NCBI GenBank assembly: GCA_009782565.1
Contig: WRIU01000001.1
Span: 62,001-126,000 of the forward strand
DNA length: 64,000 bases
Reading direction: 5' to 3'
Origin: Betaproteobacteria bacterium
Lineage (GTDB): Bacteria; Pseudomonadota; Gammaproteobacteria; Burkholderiales; Rhodocyclaceae
Both the position numbers and the translations under genes were made by a program. This document shows, piece after piece, positions 17,191-26,783 of the stretch (positions within the stretch are counted from its first letter, which is position 1; every line of letters begins with the position of its first letter). The notes below the pieces were generated by a model, which worked only from the letters and a program-made list of their open reading frames with translations, had not been told where the DNA came from and made no database searches.

Positions 17191-18321
17191 TCACTTTGCC
17201 CGGCGCGCGGGTTTCTTATGCGCGGCTTTGCGTGGCTTTGCCTTGGACGGTTTGCTTGCCTTGTGCGCTGCCGCAGGCGTCGCTTTCAAGGATGCAGTGT
17301 CGAAACCGCCGCCGTCATGGTTTGCCCGTAGTACATCCGCCAACTGGAATACCGCCATCGCGTAGAAACTGCTACGGTTGTAGCGCGTGATGACGTAGAA
17401 GTTGCGGTAGCCAAGCCAGTATTCGGTATCCACCCCCGGCGTTTCGAGGTCGACCAGCGTGGCTTCTCCTGCGGCGGGCAGAGAACCGGTGAGCGGGCGG
17501 ATGCCGGCTTCCAGCAACTGCTCCTGGCTCAAACTGGGTTCGATGCCTGCTTCGATGAGCGGCGCGGGATTTGCGCCAGGGGTGAGCCGGACTCTCACTG
17601 CCACGGGCGCGCCCGCCACCCAACCGTGCTCGCGCAGGTAATTGGCGATGCTGCCGATAGCGTCTACCGCGTTGCTGTCGAAGTCTATCTTTCCATCGCC
17701 GTTGAAATCCACCGCGAAACGGCGGACGCTGCTTGGCAGGAACTGCGGCCAGCCGATTGCGCCCGCGAAGGAGCCGGTGTAGCTGGCCGGGCTGCGTTTT
17801 TGATCCCTGGCGAGCAGGAAGAGTGATTCCAGTTCACCCCGGAATAATTCGGCGCGCGGCGGATAGTTGAAAGCCAGCGTGGCGAGCGCGGAGAGCGTCT
17901 CGAAGTTGCCCGTATTGCGGCCATAGATCGTTTCTACCCCCAGGATGCCCAGAATGATTTCCGGCGGCACGCCATAGAGTTTCTCTGCCTGACGCAGTTC
18001 GCTTTCGTATTGTGCCCAGGTCTTGAGGCCGCCTTCGATATGTGCATGGCCGAGAAACTGGCTGCGGTAGCGATGCCATGACCGCACGCCGCGTTTTGTG
18101 GGCGGCGTGATCAACTCGATGACGCGCGGAAGGTAATTGGCGCGGGAAAGCGCCACGTAGATGGGGGCGGTATCCATTCCATTGCGCGTGGCGATTTCCT
18201 CGACGAAAGCGGAAACATCTTCGCGATCCGTGAAATCCGCATACGCGCAGGCCGACCCGAGAGTGAGCGCCAGAAAAGCGGCGCCCAGGCGCAGCAGGGA
18301 ACCCGTGGAGGTGAATTTCAT
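17191..18321 (-). CDS. mltB: Lytic murein transglycosylase B
   Basis: A 376-residue periplasmic peptidoglycan lytic transglycosylase that cleaves the MurNAc-GlcNAc bond to form 1,6-anhydro-muramoyl ends. A signal peptide occupies residues 1-28 (cut likely at CAYA-DF, and the site is not a convincing lipobox). The catalytic Glu is in GILGVETIYGRNTG. The following SFAGAIGWPQFLPSSVRRF and DFNGDGKIDF (an EF-hand-like calcium site) are MltB signatures. The C-terminus is a Lys/Ala/Pro-rich basic tail. The ribosome-binding site AAGGAG is separated from the ATG by a T-run. It is convergent with the lipoyl gene (5-bp gap). Confidence 0.94.
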   Translation of the reverse strand: MKFTSTGSLLRLGAAFLALTLGSACAYADFTDREDVSAFVEEIATRNGMDTAPIYVALSRANYLPRVIELITPPTKRGVRSWHRYRSQFLGHAHIEGGLKTWAQYESELRQAEKLYGVPPEIILGILGVETIYGRNTGNFETLSALATLAFNYPPRAELFRGELESLFLLARDQKRSPASYTGSFAGAIGWPQFLPSSVRRFAVDFNGDGKIDFDSNAVDAIGSIANYLREHGWVAGAPVAVRVRLTPGANPAPLIEAGIEPSLSQEQLLEAGIRPLTGSLPAAGEATLVDLETPGVDTEYWLGYRNFYVITRYNRSSFYAMAVFQLADVLRANHDGGGFDTASLKATPAAAHKASKPSKAKPRKAAHKKPARRAK

Positions 18322-18382
18322 CTAAAAAAACTCCTTGCCAAAACCTTGCCCATAAGAACGAGCGATGTATCGGCACGGAGGT

Positions 18383-20425
18383 TTACTGCTGACTGTATAT
18401 AGGCCGGGCCGATGTTTCTTGTTTGAATCTTAAGGTACCGATAGTGCGCGCCAGCGCGTCGACTTCCGCGCGCGAAAGCGGCAAATGATAACGATAACGC
18501 AAACGGGCGTACCGGGTACAGACTGAGGTGAGTGCGGCGGCATCAAAGGGGCGGGCGGAGGCCAGCCTCCGGGCATAATCGAGCGGGCCTTCGTCGGGCA
18601 TGCGGGCAAGGCCGAACGGGGCGAGCCGGGCCGAAAACCGTACCCAGGCTTGGTCGAGCGGATCAAGCCCGCTGTTATTGCGGCGAAATTGCGCCCAGCC
18701 ATAAAGCGCGGCCATCAGGAGGGCAATGGCGATGGAAGCCGCGCCGAAAGCCTTTGACGGGGAGAAATGATCCATGCCGAAGTTTTTCAGCAAATCGCGT
18801 TGCCGCTTGCCGTCGTAAGCGACAATCAGCCGATCCCATCGCGTTGCGCCAGCTTCCCAGCGATCACGCAACTGCCGGAGCCACGAATACTCCGGGCGCA
18901 ACATGAAAGGCAACCCCTTATCCAGCGCCCCTTCCAGCCCTTCGTCGATGCGCGTTGGCGCAACGAGCGCAGTGGGATCGACCCTGACCCAACCGCGCCC
19001 CGCATACCAGACTTCAGTCCAGGCGTGGGCATCCGACTGGCGCACGCTGAAGGCTCCGTTGATGGGGTTGATACGCCCTCCCTGGTAGCCTGTGACCACG
19101 CGCGCCGGGACATCCGCTGCGCGTGCCAGGAAAACGAAGGCTTCGGCGAAGTGTTCGCAAAATCCCATGCGGGTCTCGAACAGGAAAGAGTCGATGGTGT
19201 TTTCTTTCAATTTTGGAGGTTGCAGCGTATAGGCGAACTGTCCATCGAAAAGCCATTCAAGAATCCGTCCAACCGTTTGTTGGGGCGTCTCCGCTTTCAG
19301 TTTGGCGGCCAGTTCCCGCGCTTGGGGATTGCCAAACGCGGGCAACCGACGGGCTTGATCGAGCGCCGCCAGGTTTTCGTTCAACCCAACCGCCGTATCG
19401 GGAAAGGAACTGAAAACGAATCGCGCGCGGCGGCTGACCGGCTGCCGCGTCAGTGCCTGAAAATCGTGGGAAAAACGCACCCCTTCTACCGGCCCGGCAG
19501 GGTAATCGAGAGCGGGCAGCCAGTGCTGTTGATGGGGCTCGGATATGATTTTGTATTCAAAATGGCGGCCGGAAGGTGTGTAGGCCGGATGGTTTTTCAG
19601 TGGGTGCACCGCCATGCGCCAGGTATGTCCATCGAAGTGGCTCAAGACCGGGCCGCGCCAGTAGCGGTCGGCAGGTGTCGGGATGGAGCCGTTGAATTCC
19701 ACAGTGAAAGCGAGTGCATCCGACAGAATCAACTCGCTGATCGTGCCCTGCGACATCGAATCGGACAAACCGCTGACGGCGACCGCATCCGCCGGGATGC
19801 CCCACAGCGGCGAGGCCGTGCGGGGAAAAAACAGGAACAGCGCCACCATGAACGGCAAGCCCTGCGCGAGCAGCAGTGCGCCCATCCTCAGGCGCTCGCG
19901 CGCGCTGCTGGATGGGTCCGTCAGCGCGACCTGGCAGCCGAGCGTGACTGTCAGGGCAATGAGAACCATCGCTGCGGCAGACAGGGATTGATCGTTGAAA
20001 AATAGCCCGAACTGGAGAAAGAAGCACAGAAATACTACGACGCGGATATCGCGCATGTTCCGTATTTCCAGCAGCTTCAGGCAGAGCAGCGCCGCCAGGA
20101 AAACCAGCCCTGGCGTCTTGCCGAGAAATTGCCCCATGTCGAAGCGCACGCCGATGGCGACGGCCAGCACGAGCGGCGGCAATACCCAACGCGGCGGGGC
20201 AGCTTTTCCATGCAAGAAGCGCCAACTGCGCCAGATGAGCAACATCGCGCAGAGCGCGATGACCCAAATGGGCAATTTCGGCAGATGGGCGGCGAAGGTC
20301 AGCGCCACGGCGGCCAGTAACCAGATGCCCTGGTCGTGGCGCAGGGAGGTTTCGATGGGCTTGGCGTGTTCCGGAGGGACGGGGCGGCCACGGAACAAAA
20401 CGCCGGACAGCCGCGTTATTCCCAT
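18383..20425 (-). CDS. tgpA: TgpA-type transglutaminase-like membrane protein (DUF3488)
   Basis: A 680-residue protein with six or seven N-terminal transmembrane helices (DUF3488, residues about 25-190), a periplasmic transglutaminase domain and a C-terminal helix plus DUF4129-like tail. The transglutaminase triad is visible: Cys in MGFCEHFAEAF, His in SDAHAWTEVW and Asp in VRVDPTALV. The family cross-links or cleaves unknown periplasmic proteins and is usually encoded with DUF58 and MoxR. The start overlaps the DUF58 stop by 10 bp. Its usual MoxR partner is 19 kb away because of the island. Confidence 0.9.
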   Translation of the reverse strand: MGITRLSGVLFRGRPVPPEHAKPIETSLRHDQGIWLLAAVALTFAAHLPKLPIWVIALCAMLLIWRSWRFLHGKAAPPRWVLPPLVLAVAIGVRFDMGQFLGKTPGLVFLAALLCLKLLEIRNMRDIRVVVFLCFFLQFGLFFNDQSLSAAAMVLIALTVTLGCQVALTDPSSSARERLRMGALLLAQGLPFMVALFLFFPRTASPLWGIPADAVAVSGLSDSMSQGTISELILSDALAFTVEFNGSIPTPADRYWRGPVLSHFDGHTWRMAVHPLKNHPAYTPSGRHFEYKIISEPHQQHWLPALDYPAGPVEGVRFSHDFQALTRQPVSRRARFVFSSFPDTAVGLNENLAALDQARRLPAFGNPQARELAAKLKAETPQQTVGRILEWLFDGQFAYTLQPPKLKENTIDSFLFETRMGFCEHFAEAFVFLARAADVPARVVTGYQGGRINPINGAFSVRQSDAHAWTEVWYAGRGWVRVDPTALVAPTRIDEGLEGALDKGLPFMLRPEYSWLRQLRDRWEAGATRWDRLIVAYDGKRQRDLLKNFGMDHFSPSKAFGAASIAIALLMAALYGWAQFRRNNSGLDPLDQAWVRFSARLAPFGLARMPDEGPLDYARRLASARPFDAAALTSVCTRYARLRYRYHLPLSRAEVDALARTIGTLRFKQETSARPIYSQQ

Positions 20426-21396
20426 CTCTTTTCCCGTTCTGTCCCGTGGCGTGCCAGCGCGCCGAGACAACGGCGCAAATGCGCTTCGCCCCGCGCGGAG
20501 GGAAATTCGCACGCGGGCAACCGTAGCGCGTAACGCTCCTCGGCCTGTCCGGCACGCAACAACCAGGTAGCCAGCCTTGACAGCCGCGCCTCTTCAGGTA
20601 GACCGGTAGGCAAATCATCCCAGTTGAAGAACAACTCGCCGCTGGCCGAAGCTGAAAACTCCTTTGTCATCATCACTCCGTCCCGCGCGTAAACCTTCCA
20701 GGCCACACGCCGGGGCGAATCCGTATCCCGGTAAGCACGTAATCCTGCGAAATCCTCATTGCCGGGGCACAGGCTCCCCAAGTCCGCAGGCCGGTCGCCC
20801 GGAGGGCGCACGGGCGGAGGGGAGCCGACTTCCGGTTTGGGAAAAACCAGGGCTTCCATATCCGGCACCAATACGCTCCAGGCGCGGACAAGCCCAAGGG
20901 GCCAGCGCGTTTCGATCACCGTGCGGCCGATCGGCAGTACGCCGCGCCGTTGCGCGGGTAGGGCCAGGAGAGTTTCAACGCAAGTATTTGGGGGCAGGTC
21001 GAAACAGGTTTCTCCCCGTTTGCCGGTGTCGAACAGGCGCAGGGCAGGGCGGCGGCGCGGGTCGGGATTTTCGATGAGCAAATGAAACACCACATTGCCG
21101 CCGGGAAACGCGGATTCCGCCTTGCCATACCGGATCGTGATCCGCAACAGATTGCGGAAAGCGCAAAGGACGCTGGCAATCCCGATGCCGCCGAGCAGGA
21201 ACGCAAACGCGTAACCCAGGCTGATGCCGTAATTGATCGAAGCGACCAGCATAATTGCCAGCACACCCGCGAAGGCCAGCCCTGGCAATGTGGGCAAGAG
21301 ATAAATGCGCCCCTGCCGCAAGCTGATCGGCGCGGCTTCCGGCCTGCCCGGCCCCAGCCGGAACACGGCGCGCAGGCGGGCGGGCAGGGCGGGCAT
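20416..21396 (-). CDS. DUF58 (von Willebrand-like) membrane protein
   Basis: A 326-residue protein. Two hydrophobic helices (about residues 35-75) precede a Cys-poor beta region and the DUF58 core, seen in NEDFAGLRAYRDTDSPRRVAWKVYAR. DUF58 proteins act with MoxR AAA+ ATPases, and this gene precedes tgpA with overlapping ends. Upstream on the minus strand the normal moxR has been replaced by a 54-codon remnant. The first 57 bp of this gene also exist as a second, diverged copy at 40729-40785. Confidence 0.9.
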   Translation of the reverse strand: MPALPARLRAVFRLGPGRPEAAPISLRQGRIYLLPTLPGLAFAGVLAIMLVASINYGISLGYAFAFLLGGIGIASVLCAFRNLLRITIRYGKAESAFPGGNVVFHLLIENPDPRRRPALRLFDTGKRGETCFDLPPNTCVETLLALPAQRRGVLPIGRTVIETRWPLGLVRAWSVLVPDMEALVFPKPEVGSPPPVRPPGDRPADLGSLCPGNEDFAGLRAYRDTDSPRRVAWKVYARDGVMMTKEFSASASGELFFNWDDLPTGLPEEARLSRLATWLLRAGQAEERYALRLPACEFPSARGEAHLRRCLGALARHGTEREKRWE

Positions 21397-21675
21397 GTTT
21401 GAAAAGCTCAGAGAACCGCGACGCTTTTCAGCAAGCGCGCGAGGTCATCCGGCCTCGGCATGTGGCCATTGGATGTCACCTGGCGTTCGAGCAGCGCGCT
21501 CTGAGTCTTGGGCGTGCTGCGTTTGATTTCATCGGCAGTGGCCACGAGGCGTTCGATGCGGGAAGTCGCCATGTCAGGAAGTGTCCGCAAAAGAGAGCCT
21601 GATCATGATAGCGGCGGTTTTTTTTGCCCGTCGTGGATAAAGGACGGTTCTGGGAAAATTGCATGCGGGTGCCGG
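21340..21675. repeat. Left copy of the moxR/DUF58 junction duplication
   Basis: The DUF58 5' end, the shrunken moxR and about 100 bp upstream of moxR match the right-hand copy at 40729-41945. The similarity is interrupted by three deletions here and one insertion there. Point differences such as ATGTCAGGAAG versus ATGTCCGGAAG show the copies have diverged. The copies flank the CRISPR island. Confidence 0.85.
21408..21572 (-). pseudogene. moxR remnant, 54 codons, three internal in-frame deletions
   Basis: The 54-residue frame keeps the MoxR N-terminus (MATSRIERLVATADEI), a middle piece (STPKTQSALLE) and the C-terminus (MPRPDDLARLLKSVAVL). The Walker A and Walker B regions and most of the AAA+ core seen in the full copy at 40920-41837 are lost. 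Deletion endpoints fall at short repeats. For example, GATTTCA(T/C)CGGC occurs twice in the intact gene and once here. No ATPase function is possible. The frame has stayed open through all deletions, which is notable but may be chance. Confidence 0.88.
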
Positions 21676-21718
21676 TCTTTCGTGGGGAGGGTACGGATCG
21701 GTGGCAAGCTTGCGGGAA

Positions 21719-21747
21719 TTAGCAATCAGGCTTTACTTAACCATAAT
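21719..21747 (+). promoter_or_regulatory. Candidate sigma-70 promoter of the csm/cas operon
   Basis: TTAGCA (21719-21724), 17-bp spacer, CATAAT (21742-21747), about 110 nt before the cas10 ATG. Four of six and five of six consensus matches. This is the best pair in the interval between the moxR remnant and cas10. Confidence 0.45.
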
Positions 21748-21857
21748 GTTCACCCATGCTTCCCTTGAAACCCCGCAATGCCAAAAGCGTGAGAAAGCGC
21801 GGGTATGTCAGCAGTCAGCCATAATTCCACCACTATGCCGCGCCCAAGGAATAAACG

Positions 21858-24566
21858 ATGACAACGCAATCCATCTCTGAAAAGCTCGATGCTTCCTGCC
21901 GCATAGCTCTAGCCGCCTACTTGCACGACTTGGGCAAGTTTGCCGAACGCGCCCGCATGGAAGTGTTACCCGATGCTCTGGGGGCTCACAAAAACCAGTA
22001 TTGCCCCTGGAACAGCAACGGCTACCACACCCATCTGCATGCGGCCTACACTGCTATGGCATTTGACCGCATAGAGCAACACATCCCTCATCTTATCGAG
22101 GGTGACATGGCTCCGTTTGTGAATCGCAAGCAACTGCAAGCCAGCGCGGGCGCAGGTAGCCAGGGCACAGATACCGACTCGCTTATTAACGCGGCCGCCG
22201 CACACCACAGGCCCGAAACTTTCTTGCAATGGATTGTCGCCACAGCCGACCGCCTCGCCAGTGGCTTCGAGCGTGAGGAATTCGAAAACTACAATATCGC
22301 CAAGGACGAAAACGACCGTCATCCCACAGGCCGTAATCACTACCAGGCCCGCATGCTTTCACTGCTTGAACAAATTCAAATTGCGGATGCGGATACACCG
22401 GCCAACAAAGCTCTGCAATGGCGCTACCCTTTACAAGCGCTCTCGCCCAAAGCCATCTTTCCAAAAAAGCGCGAGGAATGCGAACCTGCCAAGGATGCTC
22501 CCGCGCAACAAGAATACGCTGCACTGTGGCAGCAGTTTCTGGAAGCGATAGAAAAAATCCCCGCCTCCCACCGCAGCAACTGGCCGCTGTGGCTGGATCA
22601 TTTCGACACCGCCTGGCTCAACTTCACCCACGCCATTCCTTCGGCCACCGCCTTTGGCGCCAAGCCAGAGGTTTCGCTGTACGACCACAGCAAAACCACA
22701 GCCGCCCTGGCCGTGGCTCTGTGGCATTGGCATGAAGCCAAGGGTCAGACCGATGCCCAGGCTGCCAGCCGTCTGAAAGCGCGTGCCGATTGGGGTGAAC
22801 ATAAGTTTTTGCTTATCCAGGGCGACTTCTTTGGCATCCAGGACTTCATCTTTTCCGATGGCAGCCAGACCCGCAAAGATGCTGCCCGCCTACTGCGTGG
22901 ACGCTCCTTTCAGGTTTCGCTGTTTACCGAACTGGCTGCCCTCAAGGTGCTCGATGCGCTGAATTTGCCGCCCACCAGCCAGATCACCAACGCGGCGGGA
23001 AAATTCCTTATCGTTGCGCCCAATACCGATGCAGCACGCGATCAACTCAATGCCGTGCGCGCCGAGTTGAACCAATGGTTTTTGCAGCATAACTTTGGTC
23101 TTGCAGGGCTGGGGCTGGTCGGAAAAAGTGCCAGTTGTAACGACTTTCTGGACAAGAAACCCACGCACTGCTTCAAGGTGCTGATGAGCAATCTGTTTGC
23201 CGCTCTGGAAAAAGAAAAGCTGCACCGCTTCGATTTGACAGGCAATGAATCCGCCGTGTTTGCCGTTGATTATCCGCTGGGCGTGTGCATGTACAACGAT
23301 AGGCTGCCCGCCGACCAGCCAGAAGGCGAGAACAAAGCCTCTGCCGCCCTCTCGCGCGACCAGATCGAAATCGGCAAGGGTTTGTCGCGCCAGGACAGGT
23401 TGCTGGTGCTGCGCCGAGCCGATGACCTGGTCAGTGGCAGCAATGTGAAAAAGCTCGAAGTCCCGATCTTCGGCTACACCGTCGCCTTCACCGCAGACGA
23501 GGACAAAAGCGGTAAATTCGGCAACCTGGCGCAGGATGGCGCCTTGGCGCGCTGCTGGGACTTCAGTCTGCCAGAAGACCTGGACAGTCTTCTTTGGCAC
23601 GGCTACGCCCGGCGCTACATCAACGCTTTTGTGCCGCGCTTCAGCGACATCGACCTGCAAATCCAAGCCAAATATAAGGGGCTGGAAGAAGACGTCAACA
23701 GCGAAGGCGTGCAATTCGGCGCAGGCAAAACCCTCAACCACATTGCTTGCGAAGACCGCCAGCCCAAAACCGGCGACACCAGTAACCCCGCCGACTGGCA
23801 GGGCCAAGTGGCGCTGATGACCCTCAAGGGCGACGTGGACAACCTCGGCGCTATCTTTCAGCATGGCTCGCAAGTTTCCACCTTTGCCAAGATGGCCACT
23901 CTGTCGCGGCAGATGAACGCCTTTTTCGCCGTCTATCTGCCGGCTCTGTGTGCCACGAAGTTCCCCAACACCTACACCGTGTTTGCCGGGGGCGATGACT
24001 TCTTTCTCATCGGCTCCTGGCACAGCACACAAAAGCTGGCTGCCCGCATGGCAGATGATTTCAAAACCTATGTGGCGGAAAACCCAGGCATCACCTTTTC
24101 CGCCGGTATGTGCATGACCAAGCCGGGTCTGCCTATGCACACCTTGGCGGCGCAAGCCGAGCATGCTCTGGACGCCGCCAAGGCTCGTTCTCTCCCCGAA
24201 GATCAGCGCAAGAACGCCGTCGTGCTGTTCAACGAGCGCGTGCGCTGGCCTGAATGGCAGGAATTGGAGAAAGCGCAAAAACGGCTCGACGAGTTATGTA
24301 ATGCCTATGGCCTATCCACCAGTTATGTGTACAACCTGCTGCACCTGATTGATCTGGCCTCCGACACCCACAACCCCGAATACGCCATGTGGCGCAGCCG
24401 CTTCGCCTACCGCACCCGGCGTTATGTGGTGGACAAGCTCAAGGACAAAGACCAGCGCGAACAGGCGCAAACCCAGCTCGCCGAAGCCATAGGCCAGCAA
24501 GGCATCGCAAGCCTGGGCACGCGCTACCGCATACCGCTTTTCAACCATTTTTATCGGCAACGTTAA
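21858..24566 (+). CDS. cas10: Type III-A CRISPR protein Cas10/Csm1
   Basis: A 902-residue large subunit of the Csm complex. Once target RNA is bound it should make cyclic oligoadenylates and cut single-stranded DNA. The HD nuclease motif is in AYLHDLGKF (His23/Asp24). Two Palm domains follow: the first around residues 313-480, and the second containing LKGDVDNLG (657-664) and the catalytic VFAGGDDFFLIG (GGDD 711-714). Both active sites look intact, so cyclase signalling is expected, in line with three CARF proteins downstream. The C-terminal helical domain resembles Csm2/Cas11. The start has AAGGAAT upstream. First gene of the operon. Confidence 0.96.
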   Translation: MTTQSISEKLDASCRIALAAYLHDLGKFAERARMEVLPDALGAHKNQYCPWNSNGYHTHLHAAYTAMAFDRIEQHIPHLIEGDMAPFVNRKQLQASAGAGSQGTDTDSLINAAAAHHRPETFLQWIVATADRLASGFEREEFENYNIAKDENDRHPTGRNHYQARMLSLLEQIQIADADTPANKALQWRYPLQALSPKAIFPKKREECEPAKDAPAQQEYAALWQQFLEAIEKIPASHRSNWPLWLDHFDTAWLNFTHAIPSATAFGAKPEVSLYDHSKTTAALAVALWHWHEAKGQTDAQAASRLKARADWGEHKFLLIQGDFFGIQDFIFSDGSQTRKDAARLLRGRSFQVSLFTELAALKVLDALNLPPTSQITNAAGKFLIVAPNTDAARDQLNAVRAELNQWFLQHNFGLAGLGLVGKSASCNDFLDKKPTHCFKVLMSNLFAALEKEKLHRFDLTGNESAVFAVDYPLGVCMYNDRLPADQPEGENKASAALSRDQIEIGKGLSRQDRLLVLRRADDLVSGSNVKKLEVPIFGYTVAFTADEDKSGKFGNLAQDGALARCWDFSLPEDLDSLLWHGYARRYINAFVPRFSDIDLQIQAKYKGLEEDVNSEGVQFGAGKTLNHIACEDRQPKTGDTSNPADWQGQVALMTLKGDVDNLGAIFQHGSQVSTFAKMATLSRQMNAFFAVYLPALCATKFPNTYTVFAGGDDFFLIGSWHSTQKLAARMADDFKTYVAENPGITFSAGMCMTKPGLPMHTLAAQAEHALDAAKARSLPEDQRKNAVVLFNERVRWPEWQELEKAQKRLDELCNAYGLSTSYVYNLLHLIDLASDTHNPEYAMWRSRFAYRTRRYVVDKLKDKDQREQAQTQLAEAIGQQGIASLGTRYRIPLFNHFYRQR

Positions 24567-24578
24567 GGAGAAGCACCG

Positions 24579-25040
24579 ATGGCACAGAACTACGGAAACA
24601 ACCGAGGCTGGGGCAACCAGCAGCGCCAGGAAGCCTCACGCATCACCATCTCTACCAACGACGTGCGGCTCAAGGACATCCCCCCAAACCTGTTTTCCGA
24701 CATCGCCAAGGAAAAAGCTGCCACCGTTCATGCGGCAGGCGAGGGCAAAAAGAACAAATCTACCCAACTGCGCCGCTTCTACGATGAGTTGGTCATGTGG
24801 TTTGAAAAAGTCCACTTTGAGCGCACACCCAAGGATCGCCAAGCCAAATACGAGGAAGTTGCGCCCTTCATCCAGATGTTGGTGGCCAAGGCGGCCTATG
24901 CCAAAGGCCGCGAACATGTGGACGAATGCTTTGAGACCCTGTTTTCTTATCTGATTAGCCAAATCAACGACGCAGAGAGCTTGCGAAACGCCAAATTGTT
25001 CATGGAAGCCTTTATGGGCTTCTACAAAGCCCAAGAGTAA
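24579..25040 (+). CDS. csm2: Csm2, small subunit of the type III-A complex
   Basis: A 153-residue mostly helical protein. The core LRRFYDELVMWFEKV through FIQMLVAKAAYAKGREHVD and FSYLISQINDAESLRNAKLFMEAFMGFYKA matches the Csm2 family (Cas11), which lines the target RNA along the crRNA filament. A 40-residue N-terminal Asn/Gln-rich, basic extension precedes it. It is placed 12 bp after cas10 and 6 bp before csm3. Confidence 0.92.
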   Translation: MAQNYGNNRGWGNQQRQEASRITISTNDVRLKDIPPNLFSDIAKEKAATVHAAGEGKKNKSTQLRRFYDELVMWFEKVHFERTPKDRQAKYEEVAPFIQMLVAKAAYAKGREHVDECFETLFSYLISQINDAESLRNAKLFMEAFMGFYKAQE

Positions 25041-25046
25041 ACCGCC

Positions 25047-25781
25047 ATGACACAGAACCCTCAACTCACCACCATCACCACCATCACCGCTACGCTGGAA
25101 CTCGTTAGCGGCCTACGCATCGGCGCGGGCGACAGCGAAATGCGTATCGGCGGGGTGGATAACGCCGTTATCCGTCACCCCCATACCCAAGAACCCTACA
25201 TTCCTGGCTCCAGCCTCAAGGGCAAGATGCGTAGCCTGCTCGAATGGCGCAGTGGCGCTGTCAAAGAAGAGCCGCTGGGCTGGAAGCACTATCAGGATGC
25301 TGATGACACCGTCAAACCAGAGGTGCGTCGTATCTTGAAATTGTTCGGTATCAGCGGCGATGCCAAGCTGGGTACGCAGCAGATGCAAGACCTCGGTCCC
25401 AGCCGCCTTTTGTTCTGGGACTGCCAGCCTCAGCGTGATTGGGTAGATCAAATCCACGACAACAACCAGATGCTCACCGAGGTGAAAAGCGAAAACCGCA
25501 TTAACCGCATCTCCGGCGTGGCCGAACACCCACGCCAGACCGAGCGTGTACCCGCTGGCGCTCGCTTCGACTTTCGCCTCTCCGTCAAGCGCTTGGCGGG
25601 TGATGATGATGAACTGCTCAACACCGTGCTGGAGGGCCTGAAGTTGCTGGAGTGGGACAGCATCGGCGGTTCCGGCTCGCGCGGTTACGGCAAGGTGAAA
25701 TTCGTCGACCTGAAAATTGACGGCCAGTGCGAAAAGGAACGCTTTGAGAAGGTTCAGCCTTTTGTCAAGGCTCAATCCTGA
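25047..25781 (+). CDS. csm3: Csm3, RAMP backbone and target-RNA nuclease
   Basis: A 244-residue RAMP protein that forms the filament on the crRNA and cuts the bound target RNA every six nucleotides. The catalytic Asp is Asp38 in IGGVDNAV. The glycine-rich loops YIPGSSLKGKMR and SIGGSGSRGYGKV are the two Csm3 signatures. Target RNA slicing should therefore be active and would switch Cas10 off. Confidence 0.95.
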   Translation: MTQNPQLTTITTITATLELVSGLRIGAGDSEMRIGGVDNAVIRHPHTQEPYIPGSSLKGKMRSLLEWRSGAVKEEPLGWKHYQDADDTVKPEVRRILKLFGISGDAKLGTQQMQDLGPSRLLFWDCQPQRDWVDQIHDNNQMLTEVKSENRINRISGVAEHPRQTERVPAGARFDFRLSVKRLAGDDDELLNTVLEGLKLLEWDSIGGSGSRGYGKVKFVDLKIDGQCEKERFEKVQPFVKAQS

Positions 25782-25799
25782 TAAGGACACATAGCCGCC

Positions 25800-26783
25800 A
25801 TGAAAACCTTTCGCATTACGCTGAGGCTCCTGTCAGCACTAGGCACACCGCTGGCCGGCGATACCCTGTTCGGCCAACTGTGCTGGATACTGCGTCGCCA
25901 GCATGGAAACGAGCGGCTTAACTCACTGCTACAGGGTTACACCGAGCGCCAGCCGTTTGCCGTCATCTCTGATGCTCTGCCCCACGGCCACCTGCCCCTG
26001 CCCAGCCTGCCCCCGGATACATGGCAGGTTTCAGACAACAGCGACCGCAAGGCTTTGAAGAAAAAACGCTGGTTGCCCTTGTCAGCTTTACGCCAGCCGT
26101 TTTCGGAATGGCAGCGGTCGGCTACCACTGATGTTGACCTAGGTGAAAGCCGGGAACATCCCCAGCCGCACAACACCATCAACCGCCAGACCGGCACGAC
26201 CGGTACCGGCATGTTTGCGCCCTACACCGTGGCGCAAATTTGGCTGAAACCCGGAAGCGAGTTGGACTTGTGGCTGGTACTGGACACCGAGCGCATTACC
26301 CCTGTTGAGATACACGACGCCTTCGTTTTCATGGGTTGGCAAGGCTATGGGCGCGATGCCAGCATTGGCCTGGGCAAGTTCGAACTACAGGGCGAACTGC
26401 AAGCCCAGCCTCACATCGAAGTCAGTGATGTCCCCAACGCCTACCTGACCCTTGGCCCCTGTGCCCCACAAGGCCAGGGCTTTTGCCCCCAGCGCAGCTA
26501 CTGGAACATCGTCCCTCGCTTTGGCCGCCACGGCGACTTGGCCGTGCAGTCGGGCCAGCCCTTCAAGCGCCCCGTGTTGCTGGCCAAAGCCGGTAGCGTG
26601 TTTTGGCCTGAACATGCCGATGCCGCCTGCACCCACATTGGGCAAGGGCTGGGCGGCATCGCCGCGCCTATGCCTATCTCCGTGGTCATGCCGGAAACCG
26701 TGCAGCAAGGCTACTGTCCGGTCGTACCCATCCATATTCCTGAAAAAAGAGCGTTCAGCGAAACAGCAGGAGCCAGCGAATGA
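25800..26783 (+). CDS. csm4: Csm4, crRNA 5'-handle-binding RAMP
   Basis: A 327-residue RAMP of the Csm4/Cas5 group that caps the 5' end of the crRNA and contacts Cas10. It has the typical start ITLRLLSALGTPLAGDTLFGQLCW and a C-terminal glycine-rich loop MGWQGYGRDASIGLGKF. The stop overlaps the csm5 start (ATGA). Confidence 0.93.
   Translation: MKTFRITLRLLSALGTPLAGDTLFGQLCWILRRQHGNERLNSLLQGYTERQPFAVISDALPHGHLPLPSLPPDTWQVSDNSDRKALKKKRWLPLSALRQPFSEWQRSATTDVDLGESREHPQPHNTINRQTGTTGTGMFAPYTVAQIWLKPGSELDLWLVLDTERITPVEIHDAFVFMGWQGYGRDASIGLGKFELQGELQAQPHIEVSDVPNAYLTLGPCAPQGQGFCPQRSYWNIVPRFGRHGDLAVQSGQPFKRPVLLAKAGSVFWPEHADAACTHIGQGLGGIAAPMPISVVMPETVQQGYCPVVPIHIPEKRAFSETAGASE

Noticed and set aside
18767..20005. 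Long 412-codon plus-strand frame opposite tgpA
   Set aside because: No recognisable motif and odd composition. The opposite strand encodes a clear transglutaminase with its triad.
22890..24278. 462-codon minus-strand frame opposite cas10
   Set aside because: Antisense shadow. cas10 has HD and GGDD motifs over the same bases.
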